A program made the translations under genes and the position numbers. A model generated the notes under the pieces. The model ran no database searches, was not told where the DNA came from, and saw only the letters and a list, made by a program, of their open reading frames with translations. Shown one piece after another: positions 47,379 through 60,743 of a DNA stretch of 64,000 nucleotides. Every line of letters starts with the position of its first letter. Positions within the stretch are counted from its first letter, which is position 1. The stretch comes from Candidatus Zhuqueibacterota bacterium (GTDB taxonomy: Bacteria; Zhuqueibacterota; Zhuqueibacteria; Oceanimicrobiales; Oceanimicrobiaceae): assembly GCA_029262035.1 (NCBI GenBank), contig JAJDAE010000194.1:1-64000 (forward strand), read 5' to 3'.

Positions 47379-48713
47379 TTAATTTTGCTTTATCAACCTT
47401 GCAGAAAAACTTCCGTCTATATTGCGCTCAAATGGCAATGTGCGCCAAAATCCATCATCATTTTTGAATTCTTTGTTTAAAATACATTCGGTATCATTTT
47501 TGAAATGAGGGTTTATATTCAAAAATGAATTGATTAAATCGCTTGTTTCCTCTTTTTCCAGCGTGCAGGTACTATACACCAGTACGCCGCCATCAGTAAG
47601 AAGATTACCCGCATTTATTAATAAATCAAGTTGAACTTTTTGAATATTTAAAATATCTGAATAAGTCCTTTTCCACCTTAAATCACTTCTTCTTGCGAGA
47701 ACCCCAAGACCGGAACAAGGTGCATCCAGTAAAATCTTATCGACTTTTTCAAACTTCACAGTTCGTGAATCTGCATTTATCGGCTGTACGGATTTAAGGC
47801 CAAGCCGTTCAATATTCTGCTTAACAAGAGCGAGGCGATCTGCTTGTGCGTCAACTGCTAAAATAGTGCCCTCATCCTCTATTAAATTTGCCAAATAACA
47901 GGTCTTGCCGCCGGGAGCTGCACACATATCCAGAATGGTGTCGCCTTTTTGCGGGGCAAGTAATATTGGCGGTAAAGCAGTGCTATCATCCTGAATAGTA
48001 AACAAACCACTCTTAAACAGCGATGTTTTTGAAATTTCCCGGGATTTTTCCACATTTAGAAAGTCTTTAAAATTCTCTGAAGCGGAAACTGAGTAACCGG
48101 CTGTGCTCAATTCTTTTTGAATAAAATCAACCGAGGTTTTGGCGGTGTTCACTCGAATGGAAATTACCGGACGTTTGTTGTTATATTCACAATATTTACG
48201 GGTATTTTCCACACCGTAGGTTTTTAACCAGCGCTGGATCATCCATTCCGGATGCGAGTATTTAATCGAAATTGCTGAACTTGAATCACCTTCCAACTCA
48301 GGATTTTTAGCATCATTCTCATTTTTTAGGTAATTTCGTAGAACTGCATTTACCAATCGACCCCAAGGTGCCCCACCTTTTTTCTTGGCAATATCAACAC
48401 CCTGCGAAACCGCTGCGTAGTCAGGTATTTTATTTGTAAAAATAATTTGGTAGAGGCTTACCTCAAGAATATTTTTTAGCATTTTGGGACTTTTATTAAA
48501 ATTTCCACGAAAAAGGCGTTTTAAATTCCAATCCAAATAACCTTTCCAGCGAAGAGTTCCATTGACTAACTCCACAAATAAAGCTCTGTCGTCAGACTTT
48601 AAACTGGAGGTATTAAGGATGCTATCGATCACACTGTCGATATAATTCCCTGGCTTTTGTCCCAAGACCAATGCTTCAACTGCCAAAAGGCGAACCGATT
48701 TATTCTGAGCCAA
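47379..48713 (-). CDS. rsmB: 16S rRNA (cytosine967-C5)-methyltransferase
   Basis: NusB-like N-term; DMCAAPGGKTCYLANL, LDAPCSGLGVLARRSDLRW, YSTCTLEKEET. Confidence 0.95.
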   Translation of the reverse strand: MAQNKSVRLLAVEALVLGQKPGNYIDSVIDSILNTSSLKSDDRALFVELVNGTLRWKGYLDWNLKRLFRGNFNKSPKMLKNILEVSLYQIIFTNKIPDYAAVSQGVDIAKKKGGAPWGRLVNAVLRNYLKNENDAKNPELEGDSSSAISIKYSHPEWMIQRWLKTYGVENTRKYCEYNNKRPVISIRVNTAKTSVDFIQKELSTAGYSVSASENFKDFLNVEKSREISKTSLFKSGLFTIQDDSTALPPILLAPQKGDTILDMCAAPGGKTCYLANLIEDEGTILAVDAQADRLALVKQNIERLGLKSVQPINADSRTVKFEKVDKILLDAPCSGLGVLARRSDLRWKRTYSDILNIQKVQLDLLINAGNLLTDGGVLVYSTCTLEKEETSDLINSFLNINPHFKNDTECILNKEFKNDDGFWRTLPFERNIDGSFSARLIKQN

Positions 48714-49638
48714 AACGTACTCCTGGTTTCACCTGGTATCCACGCAAGAATTCACCTGCCGACATTTTCCGTTTGCCTTCCGGTTGCAGAGTTTCAATTT
48801 TTAGGCCGCCATCTCCGGTCGCGATAATTAATGTGCCTGCCTTCGAATCAGCTTCTATAATTTCTCCGGGCTGTCCTGAAATAGAGTTTTCAAAAACATT
48901 CTCAACTTCAAAAAACTTGACTATCTTCTTATTTAGAAAGGAGTAGACGCCTGGTCTGGGAGCAAGCCCGCGAACTAAGTTCCTGATCTCGCTACTTGCC
49001 TTTTGCCAGTTAATATTCCCAAGCTCTCGGGTCAATTTAGGGGCTTTAGTTATATCCCCAATTTGTTTGCTCGCAACTATTGAGCTTTTCCCGATGCCGG
49101 TAACAGTCTCTAAAAGCAATGCAGCACCAACTTCAGCTAATTTGTTATGTAACGCACCGGCGGTATCTTCATTATTTATAAGTACTTTTTGTTGAAGAAG
49201 AAGATTCCCGGCGTCAATCTCTTTGTTTATGAAAATGGTTGACACACCTGTCTCCGTTTCGCCATTTATAATTGCCCAATTAATCGGCGCTGCGCCCCGG
49301 TATTTTGGTAATAGTGACGAATGCAAATTAACTGTTCCTTTAGGAGGCATTGAGAAAACTTCCTCCGGCAAAATGCGAAAAGCAACAACCACGAAAACAT
49401 CGGCATTCAAGCTTGATAATTGCTCCCTAAAATGAACGTCCGTCATCATATCTGGTTGCAATACTGCCAGGTTATGATTTAACGCATATTCCTTAACCGG
49501 AGAATGCCTAACCTTTTGACCACGCCCGGCAGGTTTATCCGGTACAGTCACAACCGACATGATCTCATGATTGCTTTTGTTTAAAATTTCAAGGCTGGGA
49601 ACTGCGAAAGATGGCGTTCCCATAAACACAACTTTCAT
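48700..49638 (-). CDS. fmt: Methionyl-tRNA formyltransferase
   Basis: VVFMGTPSFAVPSLEIL, NLHSSLLPKYRGAAPINWAIINGE. Confidence 0.97.
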   Translation of the reverse strand: MKVVFMGTPSFAVPSLEILNKSNHEIMSVVTVPDKPAGRGQKVRHSPVKEYALNHNLAVLQPDMMTDVHFREQLSSLNADVFVVVAFRILPEEVFSMPPKGTVNLHSSLLPKYRGAAPINWAIINGETETGVSTIFINKEIDAGNLLLQQKVLINNEDTAGALHNKLAEVGAALLLETVTGIGKSSIVASKQIGDITKAPKLTRELGNINWQKASSEIRNLVRGLAPRPGVYSFLNKKIVKFFEVENVFENSISGQPGEIIEADSKAGTLIIATGDGGLKIETLQPEGKRKMSAGEFLRGYQVKPGVRFGSE

Positions 49639-49643
49639 AAGTT

Positions 49644-50153
49644 CTAATTGCTTCCGGATGCGATGTTCTTGAGCTTTTTTGAGAGCAGCCTTCTTTTCAT
49701 TGGACTGATTTTATCGATAAAGAGTACTCCGTTCAGGTGGTCCACTTCATGTTGCATGACACGAGCGAGCATGCCGCTCATTTGCTCATCATGCTCAAGC
49801 CCGTCTATATCTGTATATTTAATTTTTATGGTCTCAGGCCGCTTGACATCTTCACGAATATCAGGGATACTAAGACATCCTTCCTCCATACTGCTCTCAC
49901 CCTCATCATCATAAATAACGGGGTTGATAAATGCCTCCGGTTCTGCACCCTCCTCGATATGGTCGGTGTTTATTACAAGGAGAGAAATAGTTTGCGCCAC
50001 TTGTGGGGCTGCCAACCCAATACCTTCAGCATCAATCATGGTTTCAATCATATCTTCGATTAATTTCCGGATCTCATCATCGATTTTTTCGACCTTTTGA
50101 GATTTCACTCTCAGATATGGATGACCATAATTAATTATTTTCCTGATAGCCAT
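49644..50153 (-). CDS. def: Peptide deformylase
   Basis: GIGLAAPQV, EEGCLSIP, QHEVDHLNGVLFID. Confidence 0.97.
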   Translation of the reverse strand: MAIRKIINYGHPYLRVKSQKVEKIDDEIRKLIEDMIETMIDAEGIGLAAPQVAQTISLLVINTDHIEEGAEPEAFINPVIYDDEGESSMEEGCLSIPDIREDVKRPETIKIKYTDIDGLEHDEQMSGMLARVMQHEVDHLNGVLFIDKISPMKRRLLSKKLKNIASGSN

Positions 50154-50156
50154 TGA

Positions 50157-50468
50157 TTAATCTAATTTTTTTGCAATTGAACTTCGGCTTAATTCAACTT
50201 TGACGTTCTTATCAATTTCAACAACTAATATGGCGTCTTTCTCCTTAACCCCAACAACTGTCCCATAAATACCTCCGGCAGTAATAACTTTGTCGCCTTT
50301 GGTGATTTCACTAATCATTTTTTGTTGTTCTTTCTGCTTTTTTGCTTGCGGTCGAAAAATTAAAAAGTACATGATTGCAAAAATAAGGATCATCGGCATA
50401 AATAGTCCGAGAGAACCGCCAATGCCTTCAGCTTGTAAAAATATTGATGTAAGAAATATGTGAGTCAC
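50157..50468 (-). CDS. yajC: Preprotein translocase subunit YajC
   Basis: YFLIFRPQAKKQKEQQKMISEITKGDKVITAGGIYGTV. Confidence 0.95.
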   Translation of the reverse strand: MTHIFLTSIFLQAEGIGGSLGLFMPMILIFAIMYFLIFRPQAKKQKEQQKMISEITKGDKVITAGGIYGTVVGVKEKDAILVVEIDKNVKVELSRSSIAKKLD

Positions 50469-50484
50469 TTCTTCCTCCGTTCAG

Positions 50485-53000
<2,516 letters not shown>

Positions 53001-53123
53001 ATGTTAAAAAATCAAGTGTAAAACTATCAAAAAAAGTGTATAAAGTCAAGGTATTTTGTTGACACAGATTACTATATTTTCATACATTTAGCTCAGAATT
53101 ATCATTTTAAAACGGGACTTAAG

Positions 53124-53474
53124 ATGCGTCCGATTTCTATAATTATTTTGACTTGTTTAATTACCACAGCCTGTGAAGAAAAACCAGTACAACAAAGTAC
53201 CGGTAAACTTCCTCAATTCTACAAAGAATTGATTTTAGCTTCCATTGATTCAGCGAAGCTTGATACAAATTTCCTTAAATCTACGTTAGACAGTATGCAA
53301 CTTGGCAAATCTGAATTTGATGTTGTTTTGAAACAAGCCCACGAAAACCCCGAAGTATGGATAGCTGCGTTAGACAGCATTCTAAAAAAACTTAAAGGGG
53401 AGCAAGGCCAAGAAATAAAAAAAAGAGCGCTGTTCCAAAACAAGACACCTGTTTCATTGCCAACCAAGGATTAA
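53124..53474 (+). CDS. Small putative lipoprotein
   Basis: MRPISIIILTCLITTACEEK signal with lipobox; 116 aa. Confidence 0.7.
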   Translation: MRPISIIILTCLITTACEEKPVQQSTGKLPQFYKELILASIDSAKLDTNFLKSTLDSMQLGKSEFDVVLKQAHENPEVWIAALDSILKKLKGEQGQEIKKRALFQNKTPVSLPTKD

Positions 53475-53541
53475 TTGGTTTTCTTCCACCTCACAATAAG
53501 GATCAGGCAGGAATAAGTCCTTTTTATATATGTGTTTCAGA

Positions 53542-53558
53542 ATGGCACTCATTTTGCT
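53542..53558 (+). promoter_or_regulatory. Sigma-54 promoter candidate
   Basis: ATGGCACTCATTTTGCT; TGGCAC and TTGCT with GG-N10-GC spacing. Confidence 0.65.
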
Positions 53559-53568
53559 ATGGAAGTGA

Positions 53569-53782
53569 CCGTTCTACGATTCACGGAAACATGGATGTTT
53601 CGAGGCTCTGATTGATTTACCTACCCAAAGTTATCAGTTTAAGTCAAAAAAGGATTTAATAGATCTAGAATTTTGATCTCCACTCCAACCCTTCGGCATA
53701 GCATCTTGCGGAGATCAATCACCCCGGGGACTGGCAGACCACTGAGCGCTTGCAACTTTGATTAGCCAGTCCCTATTTTTTA
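53569..53782 (+). ncRNA. Candidate structured sRNA with CsrA-type hairpin and strong terminator
   Basis: GAAACA-TGGA-TGTTTC hairpin (53586-53601); GATCTCC/GGAGATC stem; 9-bp GGGACTGGC/GCCAGTCCC stem followed by TATTTTTTTA; no supported ORF. Confidence 0.55.
53727..53782 (+). terminator. Intrinsic terminator of the candidate sRNA
   Basis: GGGACTGGC (53727-53735) / GCCAGTCCC (53765-53773) then T tract. Confidence 0.6.
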
Positions 53783-55159
53783 TCCCATTGAATTTTTTAG
53801 CAGGAAGGAAACAGCATCACTACGCGATAATGTTGTTTGTTCGCCGGAGTCCATACTTTTTACTGATACCTCATGTTTGGCTATTTCATCAGGGCCAATC
53901 AGAATACAGAAAGGAATGCCTTTTTTGTTCGTATAAGAAAGCTGCTTTTTCATTTTAACGGCCTCCGGAAAGCATTCAGTGGCAATTCCTGCTTTTCGTA
54001 ACTCAGCAGCAAAAGCCAGACTGTCAGCAATTGAGTCTCCGTCGAAAATGGTTACCAGGACTTTTGTTTTAGTTTTAATATCCTCAAACATCTCAAGCTG
54101 TTCCATAACATCTATAATGCGTTCTATGCCAAATGCAGTGCCCGTAGCTGGAATATCATTTCCGGAAAACATGCCGATCAACTTGTCGTAACGACCGCCA
54201 CCTGTTAAGCTGCCTATTTTAGGCTCTTCTACGACAGATTCGTAAATAGGTCCGGTATAATAGCCCAGCCCGCGAACCAGGTAGAGATCGATCTTATAGC
54301 TATCTTGCGGCATGCCAAGACTTTCGGTATAATTAGCAATTTCATCCAGCTCACTAATACCTGTTTGCACAGACACGTTAGCCCCGCAGGTTTTGCTTAG
54401 GAAAGAGAACGTTTCCTCTGAGGTTCCGGTAAACTCCATGACCGAAAGTAATTTTGAAATACTCTGAGCGGAAATGCTTCTTCCCTCAAGCTCCTTCCTG
54501 ACGCCATCCAGTCCAATTTTATCCATTTTATCGATGGCAATCATTGCAGAAACACTTTGGTCTCCCGAAATTTCCGAATACTCTAAAATGCCATTGAGAA
54601 GTTTTCGATTATTTAAACGAATGACAAACTTTGTAAATCCTAATTTCCTTAGAATTTCATCTACAATTGCCAGGGATTCAGCGTCAGCCAACATGGACTC
54701 AGTGCCAACAGTATCAATATCGCATTGGTAGAATTCACGGTAACGGCCTTTTTGTGGACGGTCGGCCCGCCAAACCGGTTGAATCTGGTAACGTTTAAAC
54801 GGCATGGTTAATTCATTTTGGTACATGGCCACTACTCTGCTCAGAGGCACGGTTAAATCATATCTCAGTGCCTCTTCAACAAGCTGATCGTATTCTGAAA
54901 CCACAAATTCATTTTCCTCTTTGAGAAGATTTTCAAGTCCGGTTCCGCGTTTCAATACTTTAAAGAGCAACTTCTCGCCCTCGTCCCCATACTTACCTGA
55001 AAGGACTTTTAGCTTTTCGATGGAAGGTGTTTCAAGCGGCGCATATCCATATTTTTCAAAAGTATCTTTTATCGTACCGATAACCTGCTGGCGCTTATAC
55101 ATCTTTTCAGGCAGGAAGTCCCGGGTGCCTTTGGGTATACTTGGTTTAATCGCTGACAT
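53780..55159 (-). CDS. hisS: Histidyl-tRNA synthetase
   Basis: PKGTRDFLPEKMYKRQQ, RYQIQPVWRADRPQKGRYREFYQCDIDTVG, GRYDKLIGMF. Confidence 0.97.
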   Translation of the reverse strand: MSAIKPSIPKGTRDFLPEKMYKRQQVIGTIKDTFEKYGYAPLETPSIEKLKVLSGKYGDEGEKLLFKVLKRGTGLENLLKEENEFVVSEYDQLVEEALRYDLTVPLSRVVAMYQNELTMPFKRYQIQPVWRADRPQKGRYREFYQCDIDTVGTESMLADAESLAIVDEILRKLGFTKFVIRLNNRKLLNGILEYSEISGDQSVSAMIAIDKMDKIGLDGVRKELEGRSISAQSISKLLSVMEFTGTSEETFSFLSKTCGANVSVQTGISELDEIANYTESLGMPQDSYKIDLYLVRGLGYYTGPIYESVVEEPKIGSLTGGGRYDKLIGMFSGNDIPATGTAFGIERIIDVMEQLEMFEDIKTKTKVLVTIFDGDSIADSLAFAAELRKAGIATECFPEAVKMKKQLSYTNKKGIPFCILIGPDEIAKHEVSVKSMDSGEQTTLSRSDAVSFLLKNSMG

Positions 55160-55247
55160 TTTTTGTTCCTGATTTTATAAAACAGCCCCAAACTCGGAAT
55201 ACGAATTTGAGGCTAAATTTGGTTTCCGTTTAGTTTAATGAAATATG

Positions 55248-57482
55248 TTAAATATTTCCCTCAATATCCATTTCGTTACCGATTGAACCTCGGTAAGCCC
55301 GTTCAAGTTGGTTCACATTAGAGTCAATCAAGGCATTTATTTTTAAATTACCGCTTGTTACCGTTCCTAAAACAGAATTTGGAACTTTATGTTTTTCAGT
55401 GATCGAACTTAACTTGCCATAATCACCGCTATTTAAAGAAACGATAACGCGGGATTGATCCTCGCCAAAAAGAATAAAATCCATTCTGTCGGTTTCATTA
55501 ATTGTAATATCAGCTCCAAAATTATCTTTTGGATTGAGAAAACAACATTCGGCCAAAGCCACAGCAAGTCCGCCCTCAGATGTGTCGTGAGCGGAATTTA
55601 CAAAACCATTTTGAATTGCCTCAAGGCAGCAATCCTGGAGCCGAGCCTCAAACTCAAGGTCGAGTGCAGGACATGCTCCTGTTACCTTATCAAGTTGCAG
55701 CTTGAGATACTCGCTACCCCCCACATGACCACTATTCTCACCTAGTAACACAATCATATCATTTTCATTTTTAAAAAATGAAGTCGTTGCATGATTCATA
55801 TTCTCAAGAATACCGAGCATTCCAATAACCGGTGTCGGGTAAACAGCACCCATTGGGTTTTCATTGTAAAAGCTGACATTGCCGCCTGTTACCGGCGTTT
55901 TCAGCGCCAGGCAAGCATCGCTCATCCCACCGATGGCTTCTTTAAACTGCCAGTAAATTTCAGGCTTATAAGGATTGCCAAAATTCAAACAGTTCGTTAT
56001 TGCAACAGGTTTTCCACCTGAGCAAACAACATTTCTCGCAGACTCCGCAACTGCAATTTGGGTTCCTGTTCTTGGGTTTAAATACACAAAGCGGCTGTTG
56101 CAATCTGTTTTTAAAGCCAATCCTTTTTCTATTCCTTTTATACGTATCACTGCAGCATCCGAGCCAGGTAAATTTACAGTATTTGATCTGACCATGTGGT
56201 CGTACTGTTGTACTACCCACTCCTTACTTGCAATATTTGGTGAAGAAAGCAAGCTGACTAAAACCGAATTATAATCATTTGGTTTAGGTATTGTATTAAC
56301 ATCAAATGCCTCAGCCGCGTCTATATAATCCGGTTTTTTGGTCTCGCGATAATATACCGGCGCTCCACCACCCAAAACCAAAACATCAGCCGGAATGTCC
56401 GCAACTGTTTCTCCGTTATTTTTTACAACAATATTTTTCCCGGAAGTCACTTGGCCTATAATTTCGGATTCTAAATCCCATTTTTCACAAATAGCGTTTA
56501 TTTCATCTTCTTTTCCATCTTGAGCTACAAGAAGCATACGTTCCTGAGATTCGGACAGCATGATTTCATAAGGCGTCATATTTTTTTCACGGAGTGGAAC
56601 TTTGGCGAGTTCGATTTCCATACCGCAACCGCCCTTTGCCGTCATTTCACTGGTTGAACAGGTGATCCCGGCTGCGCCCATGTCCTGAATCCCCACAATC
56701 AGATCATTTTTAATCATCTCAAGCGTTGCTTCCATTAATAATTTTTCCGTAAAAGGATCGCCAACTTGTACCTGTGGGCGTTTTTCTTCGGATGCTTCGC
56801 TGATTTCTTCGGATGCAAATGTGGCGCCGTGAATGCCATCTTTTCCAGTCGAAGAGCCAATAATCATAACCGATGCGCCTGTATTTTTTACTGTTGCCGT
56901 AGCCACCCTATCATGCTTCACTATACCAACAGCCATTGCATTGACCAATGGATTGCCTTGATAACTGTCATCAAAATAAATTTCACCGCCCACTGTTGGG
57001 ACGCCAAAGCAGTTACCATAGTCACCGATACCTTTTACAACGCCATCGAAGAGGTAGCGTACACGGGCATTTTTTAAACTGCCAAATCGAAGCGAGTTAA
57101 GCGCAGCTATCGGACGAGCCCCCATGGTGAAAATATCGCGCAGAATGCCGCCGACTCCCGTTGCAGCCCCCTGATAAGGTTCAACCGCTGAAGGGTGATT
57201 ATGGCTTTCAATCTTAAATGCCACAGCCAGTCCATCACCAATATCAACAAGACCGGCATTTTCCTCTCCAGCTTCGACAAGCAAATGCTGTCCCTTCTTT
57301 GGCAGAGTTTTCAATAGGGCAATCGAATTTTTATAGCTGCAATGCTCCGACCACATGACGGAAAAAATACCGAGCTCAGTAAAAGTCGGCGTTCTCCCTA
57401 AAATATCTAATATTTTCCGGTATTCTTCCTCAGAGAGTCCGTGCTCCTGAGCGAGATTCAAATTGACAATAGGTTCATTCAT
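55248..57482 (-). CDS. purL: Phosphoribosylformylglycinamidine synthase subunit PurL
   Basis: [52 protein letters not shown]. Confidence 0.97.
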   Translation of the reverse strand: MNEPIVNLNLAQEHGLSEEEYRKILDILGRTPTFTELGIFSVMWSEHCSYKNSIALLKTLPKKGQHLLVEAGEENAGLVDIGDGLAVAFKIESHNHPSAVEPYQGAATGVGGILRDIFTMGARPIAALNSLRFGSLKNARVRYLFDGVVKGIGDYGNCFGVPTVGGEIYFDDSYQGNPLVNAMAVGIVKHDRVATATVKNTGASVMIIGSSTGKDGIHGATFASEEISEASEEKRPQVQVGDPFTEKLLMEATLEMIKNDLIVGIQDMGAAGITCSTSEMTAKGGCGMEIELAKVPLREKNMTPYEIMLSESQERMLLVAQDGKEDEINAICEKWDLESEIIGQVTSGKNIVVKNNGETVADIPADVLVLGGGAPVYYRETKKPDYIDAAEAFDVNTIPKPNDYNSVLVSLLSSPNIASKEWVVQQYDHMVRSNTVNLPGSDAAVIRIKGIEKGLALKTDCNSRFVYLNPRTGTQIAVAESARNVVCSGGKPVAITNCLNFGNPYKPEIYWQFKEAIGGMSDACLALKTPVTGGNVSFYNENPMGAVYPTPVIGMLGILENMNHATTSFFKNENDMIVLLGENSGHVGGSEYLKLQLDKVTGACPALDLEFEARLQDCCLEAIQNGFVNSAHDTSEGGLAVALAECCFLNPKDNFGADITINETDRMDFILFGEDQSRVIVSLNSGDYGKLSSITEKHKVPNSVLGTVTSGNLKINALIDSNVNQLERAYRGSIGNEMDIEGNI

Positions 57483-57494
57483 AAGGCCATGAAT

Positions 57495-58880
57495 TTAATT
57501 AATTGAGAGAGAAGTTTCAACCTCTTTTGCAAAATAGTTAATTGATGAATATGTTGGTTCTACTTTTAACTGAAATTTATATTTACCTGAAGTAAACTGT
57601 AATTCATTTTTTTCAGGAGTCATTTTATACGAATGCTTCCAATCCGCATTAAAATACACTATTTGCTGTCCCGAGAAAAATTTATTGCGTTCGAAAATTT
57701 TCTTTTCAAAATTATTATTTTTCGATGAAACGGTCAAAGTTAATAACGAAGGCTCGGTCAGAAAAAAATTAAGTGCGATGAGATTATTTTCATTTCGTAA
57801 ACTCACCTTAAGGTCCTTGATGTCTGTCCCAATCCAGTAATACTGAGCGGATTCTTTCTCAGCAATAAAAACCTGGCCAAATCTTTTGTAAATAGAAATA
57901 CCACGGGGTTCAATAAATTCTCTGTCATCATTTCCCTTTTTGCCAAAAGTAGTCAAAAACTCCAAATTTCTATCGAACTTATGAATACAGTGGTTTTCAA
58001 AATCAGTCACCCAAATATTGCTATAATAATCCAAAGCAAGGTAGAAAAATTTTCCGTCGGCAAACCCTGTATTTTCTATATTTGCAGATTTAATGAAATT
58101 GCCATTGAGGTCGAATTTTTGAAGCCGGGTGCCATCCAGATCAACCACAACCATAAAAGGACTCTTATAGTGCGTCCATCTCTCGCGGCCGTTTGTAACA
58201 GCAGTTGCAGTTGGCTGCCAAAGCTGGCCATCGTCTTTTCCTTTGTCGCCAAACCAAAAATGTAGCTTATTGTCCGGGCGAATCATCTGGATGCGGTCAT
58301 TACCTTTATCGCAAATATAGACCATGCCGCTATAGTCCATGGCAATACCTTCAGGTGAAATAAATTGCCCCGGTTGCGTGCCTTTGCCGCCAATGGCGTT
58401 TACAAATTTGAGTTCCTTTTTGGGATTAAACAATCTGACGATTCTATTATTTCCGGTATCTGTAACGTAAATATCACCCTGACTATTAGCGGCTATCCCC
58501 GTTGGCCCGTTGAGTTTCCGAATGCCCTTTTCATTGCGCCCGTAAAAGCCAAGGGCGGTCATCGACTTATTATACACGATCAAATTTTGACCTGTATTTA
58601 CACCGTAGCCGGTCACTTCATCATCGTCTTTTTTATCGTCAGGATCTTCCCAGCTATGGAGGCGGGTGACAACCAGGCCTTGCGGGTTCTTTACTTTCAC
58701 TTTGTTCCGCGTATAAATCATTAAATGTAACTTTGTCGCTTTGCGGATACCCATGGTGTGCAAAAAAGAAGGGAAAACCAAGCTGGTAGGCTTGGGGTCC
58801 TTTTTTACAATAGATAATGCCTGTCCTAAATTGAGGCAAAAAACAATAAAAACAACTATGAAACTCTTAATTTTCCGCAT
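57495..58880 (-). CDS. Secreted NHL-repeat beta-propeller protein
   Basis: Start placed at MRKIKSF; repeats LNGPTGIAANSQGDIYVTDTGNNRIVRLF, FISPEGIAMDYSGMVYICDKGNDRIQMI. Confidence 0.88.
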   Translation of the reverse strand: MRKIKSFIVVFIVFCLNLGQALSIVKKDPKPTSLVFPSFLHTMGIRKATKLHLMIYTRNKVKVKNPQGLVVTRLHSWEDPDDKKDDDEVTGYGVNTGQNLIVYNKSMTALGFYGRNEKGIRKLNGPTGIAANSQGDIYVTDTGNNRIVRLFNPKKELKFVNAIGGKGTQPGQFISPEGIAMDYSGMVYICDKGNDRIQMIRPDNKLHFWFGDKGKDDGQLWQPTATAVTNGRERWTHYKSPFMVVVDLDGTRLQKFDLNGNFIKSANIENTGFADGKFFYLALDYYSNIWVTDFENHCIHKFDRNLEFLTTFGKKGNDDREFIEPRGISIYKRFGQVFIAEKESAQYYWIGTDIKDLKVSLRNENNLIALNFFLTEPSLLTLTVSSKNNNFEKKIFERNKFFSGQQIVYFNADWKHSYKMTPEKNELQFTSGKYKFQLKVEPTYSSINYFAKEVETSLSIN

Positions 58881-60723
58881 CGCCTTCTTTCTTTTGTACA
58901 ATGTGAAAATGATTCCAGATACTTCTTGCGAGTTGAGAATTGATACCACTCACTAACTCAATTTCGTCAATGGCTGCTTCACGGATATGTTTCACAGCGC
59001 CGAAATATTTTATCAGTGCATTCCTTTTTGATTTGCCGATTCCGGGGATTACATCCAATTCAGATTGAACCGTACGTTTCGACCGCAACGTTCTGTGATA
59101 GGTGATAGCAAACCGATGCGCTTCATCCCGGATTTGCTGTAGTATTTTCAGTCCGGATGAGGCCCGGGGAATATTTTGAGGCGCTGATGAACCAGGTACA
59201 TAAACTTCATCAAGGCGTTTAGCCAGGGCTGCGATAGGCTGTTCGGCCATTTCCAGCTCAATCAAAACATTCAATGCCGAGGATAGTTGCCCCTTGCCGC
59301 CATCAACCAAAATCAGATCCGGCAGGTCTGTTTTAGCTGCAAGTGAACCGGAATAGCGCCGCCGTATTGCCTCGGCCATCATTGCAAAATCATCCGGGGT
59401 TTGCTTCGAACGAATTTTAAATTTGCGATAATCGCTTTTCTTCGGCCTGCCATTGATAAAAACAACCATGGAGGCAACCGGATCAGTACCTTGAATATTT
59501 GATATGTCAAAACATTCAATGCGTCTGGGCGGTCTTTTCAAACGCAAATCTCGCTGTAGAGATTTAACATTATGATGCACAGAATCTTTAGTTTTGAGTT
59601 TTTGCAATTTCAATTCATCCAAATGCAATTGAGCGTTTTTCTGTGCCATTTTAACCAGTTTCGCCTTTTGACCTTTTTGAGGTGTTGACAGCCGTGTGCG
59701 CTTACCTCGTTTTTCGGAAAGCCAACTCTCAATTGAATCAGCCTCAGAAATTTCAATGGGCAAGTAGATTTCCTCCGGAATAAAGTCGGACTTTAAATAT
59801 ACTTGTTTTAAGAATGCAGAAACGACGGTACCATAAGGTTCTTCCTCAACGCCATTTAAGAAGAAGTGTTGCATTCCGAGAATTTTACCATCGCGTACCT
59901 TAAAGATAATTCCACACGCCATAGCGCCTTCCATTGCCACGGCAAGGATATCGCGGTCTTTTGTTTCAACCGACACAATTTTTTGCCGATATTGAAATTC
60001 CTCTATAAATTTAATTTGGTCCCTGACTCGCGCAGCTTGTTCAAATTGCAGCCTGGTTGATAAAATTCCCATTCGTTCTCTCAGACTTACGACAACTGTA
60101 TTATTTTTTCCGTTGATGAAGTTGATAACCTGTCCGATCATTTCAGTATATTCTGCTTCATCAACTAACCCTTCGCATGGGCCATCGCATTTTTTAATAT
60201 GATAGTCCAGGCAAATTTTATACTTCTTTTTGCCAACCGCTTCTTCGGTTAAATCATAATTACAGCTTCGAACTGAGAATATCCGGTTAACCGACTTAAG
60301 AAGAGTTCGCATGGAGGCCACATCTGTATAGGGCCCGAAATATTTTGAGCCATCCTGAATCACACGCCTGGTCGGGAAAATACGCGGAAATCTTTCTTTA
60401 GTAACCCTGATATACGGGAAACTTTTATCATCCTTTAAGTTTATGTTGTAGCGTGGTTTGTATTCTTTAACCAGGTTCATTTCAAGAATCAGCGCTTCCA
60501 TTTCTGAATCTGTGACAATAACATCAACATCAACTATTTTTGACTGCAAACGCCTGGTCTTTGAATCTTGTGGCCGACTCTCCTGAAAATACGAACGCAC
60601 TCTATTTCGTAAAATTTTTGCCTTTCCGATATAGATAATTTTTTCCGTCTTATCTGTAAAAAGATAACAGCCCGGCTTTGTCGGTAAATTGTTAAGTTTT
60701 TCTTTGAGAGTGATATCGGACAC
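58867..60723 (-). CDS. uvrC: Excinuclease ABC subunit C
   Basis: LPTKPGCYLFTDKTEKIIYIGKAKILRNRVRSYF; IECFDISNIQGTDPVASMVVF. Confidence 0.97.
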   Translation of the reverse strand: MSDITLKEKLNNLPTKPGCYLFTDKTEKIIYIGKAKILRNRVRSYFQESRPQDSKTRRLQSKIVDVDVIVTDSEMEALILEMNLVKEYKPRYNINLKDDKSFPYIRVTKERFPRIFPTRRVIQDGSKYFGPYTDVASMRTLLKSVNRIFSVRSCNYDLTEEAVGKKKYKICLDYHIKKCDGPCEGLVDEAEYTEMIGQVINFINGKNNTVVVSLRERMGILSTRLQFEQAARVRDQIKFIEEFQYRQKIVSVETKDRDILAVAMEGAMACGIIFKVRDGKILGMQHFFLNGVEEEPYGTVVSAFLKQVYLKSDFIPEEIYLPIEISEADSIESWLSEKRGKRTRLSTPQKGQKAKLVKMAQKNAQLHLDELKLQKLKTKDSVHHNVKSLQRDLRLKRPPRRIECFDISNIQGTDPVASMVVFINGRPKKSDYRKFKIRSKQTPDDFAMMAEAIRRRYSGSLAAKTDLPDLILVDGGKGQLSSALNVLIELEMAEQPIAALAKRLDEVYVPGSSAPQNIPRASSGLKILQQIRDEAHRFAITYHRTLRSKRTVQSELDVIPGIGKSKRNALIKYFGAVKHIREAAIDEIELVSGINSQLARSIWNHFHIVQKKEGDAEN

Positions 60724-60743
60724 GATTGATGGCAGGGTTAGTT

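Noticed and set aside
53758-53958. 66-aa + strand ORF
   Set aside because: Overlaps the terminator and the 3' end of hisS; no coding features.
55455-57077. Plus-strand ORFs within purL
   Set aside because: Antisense shadows of a highly conserved gene.
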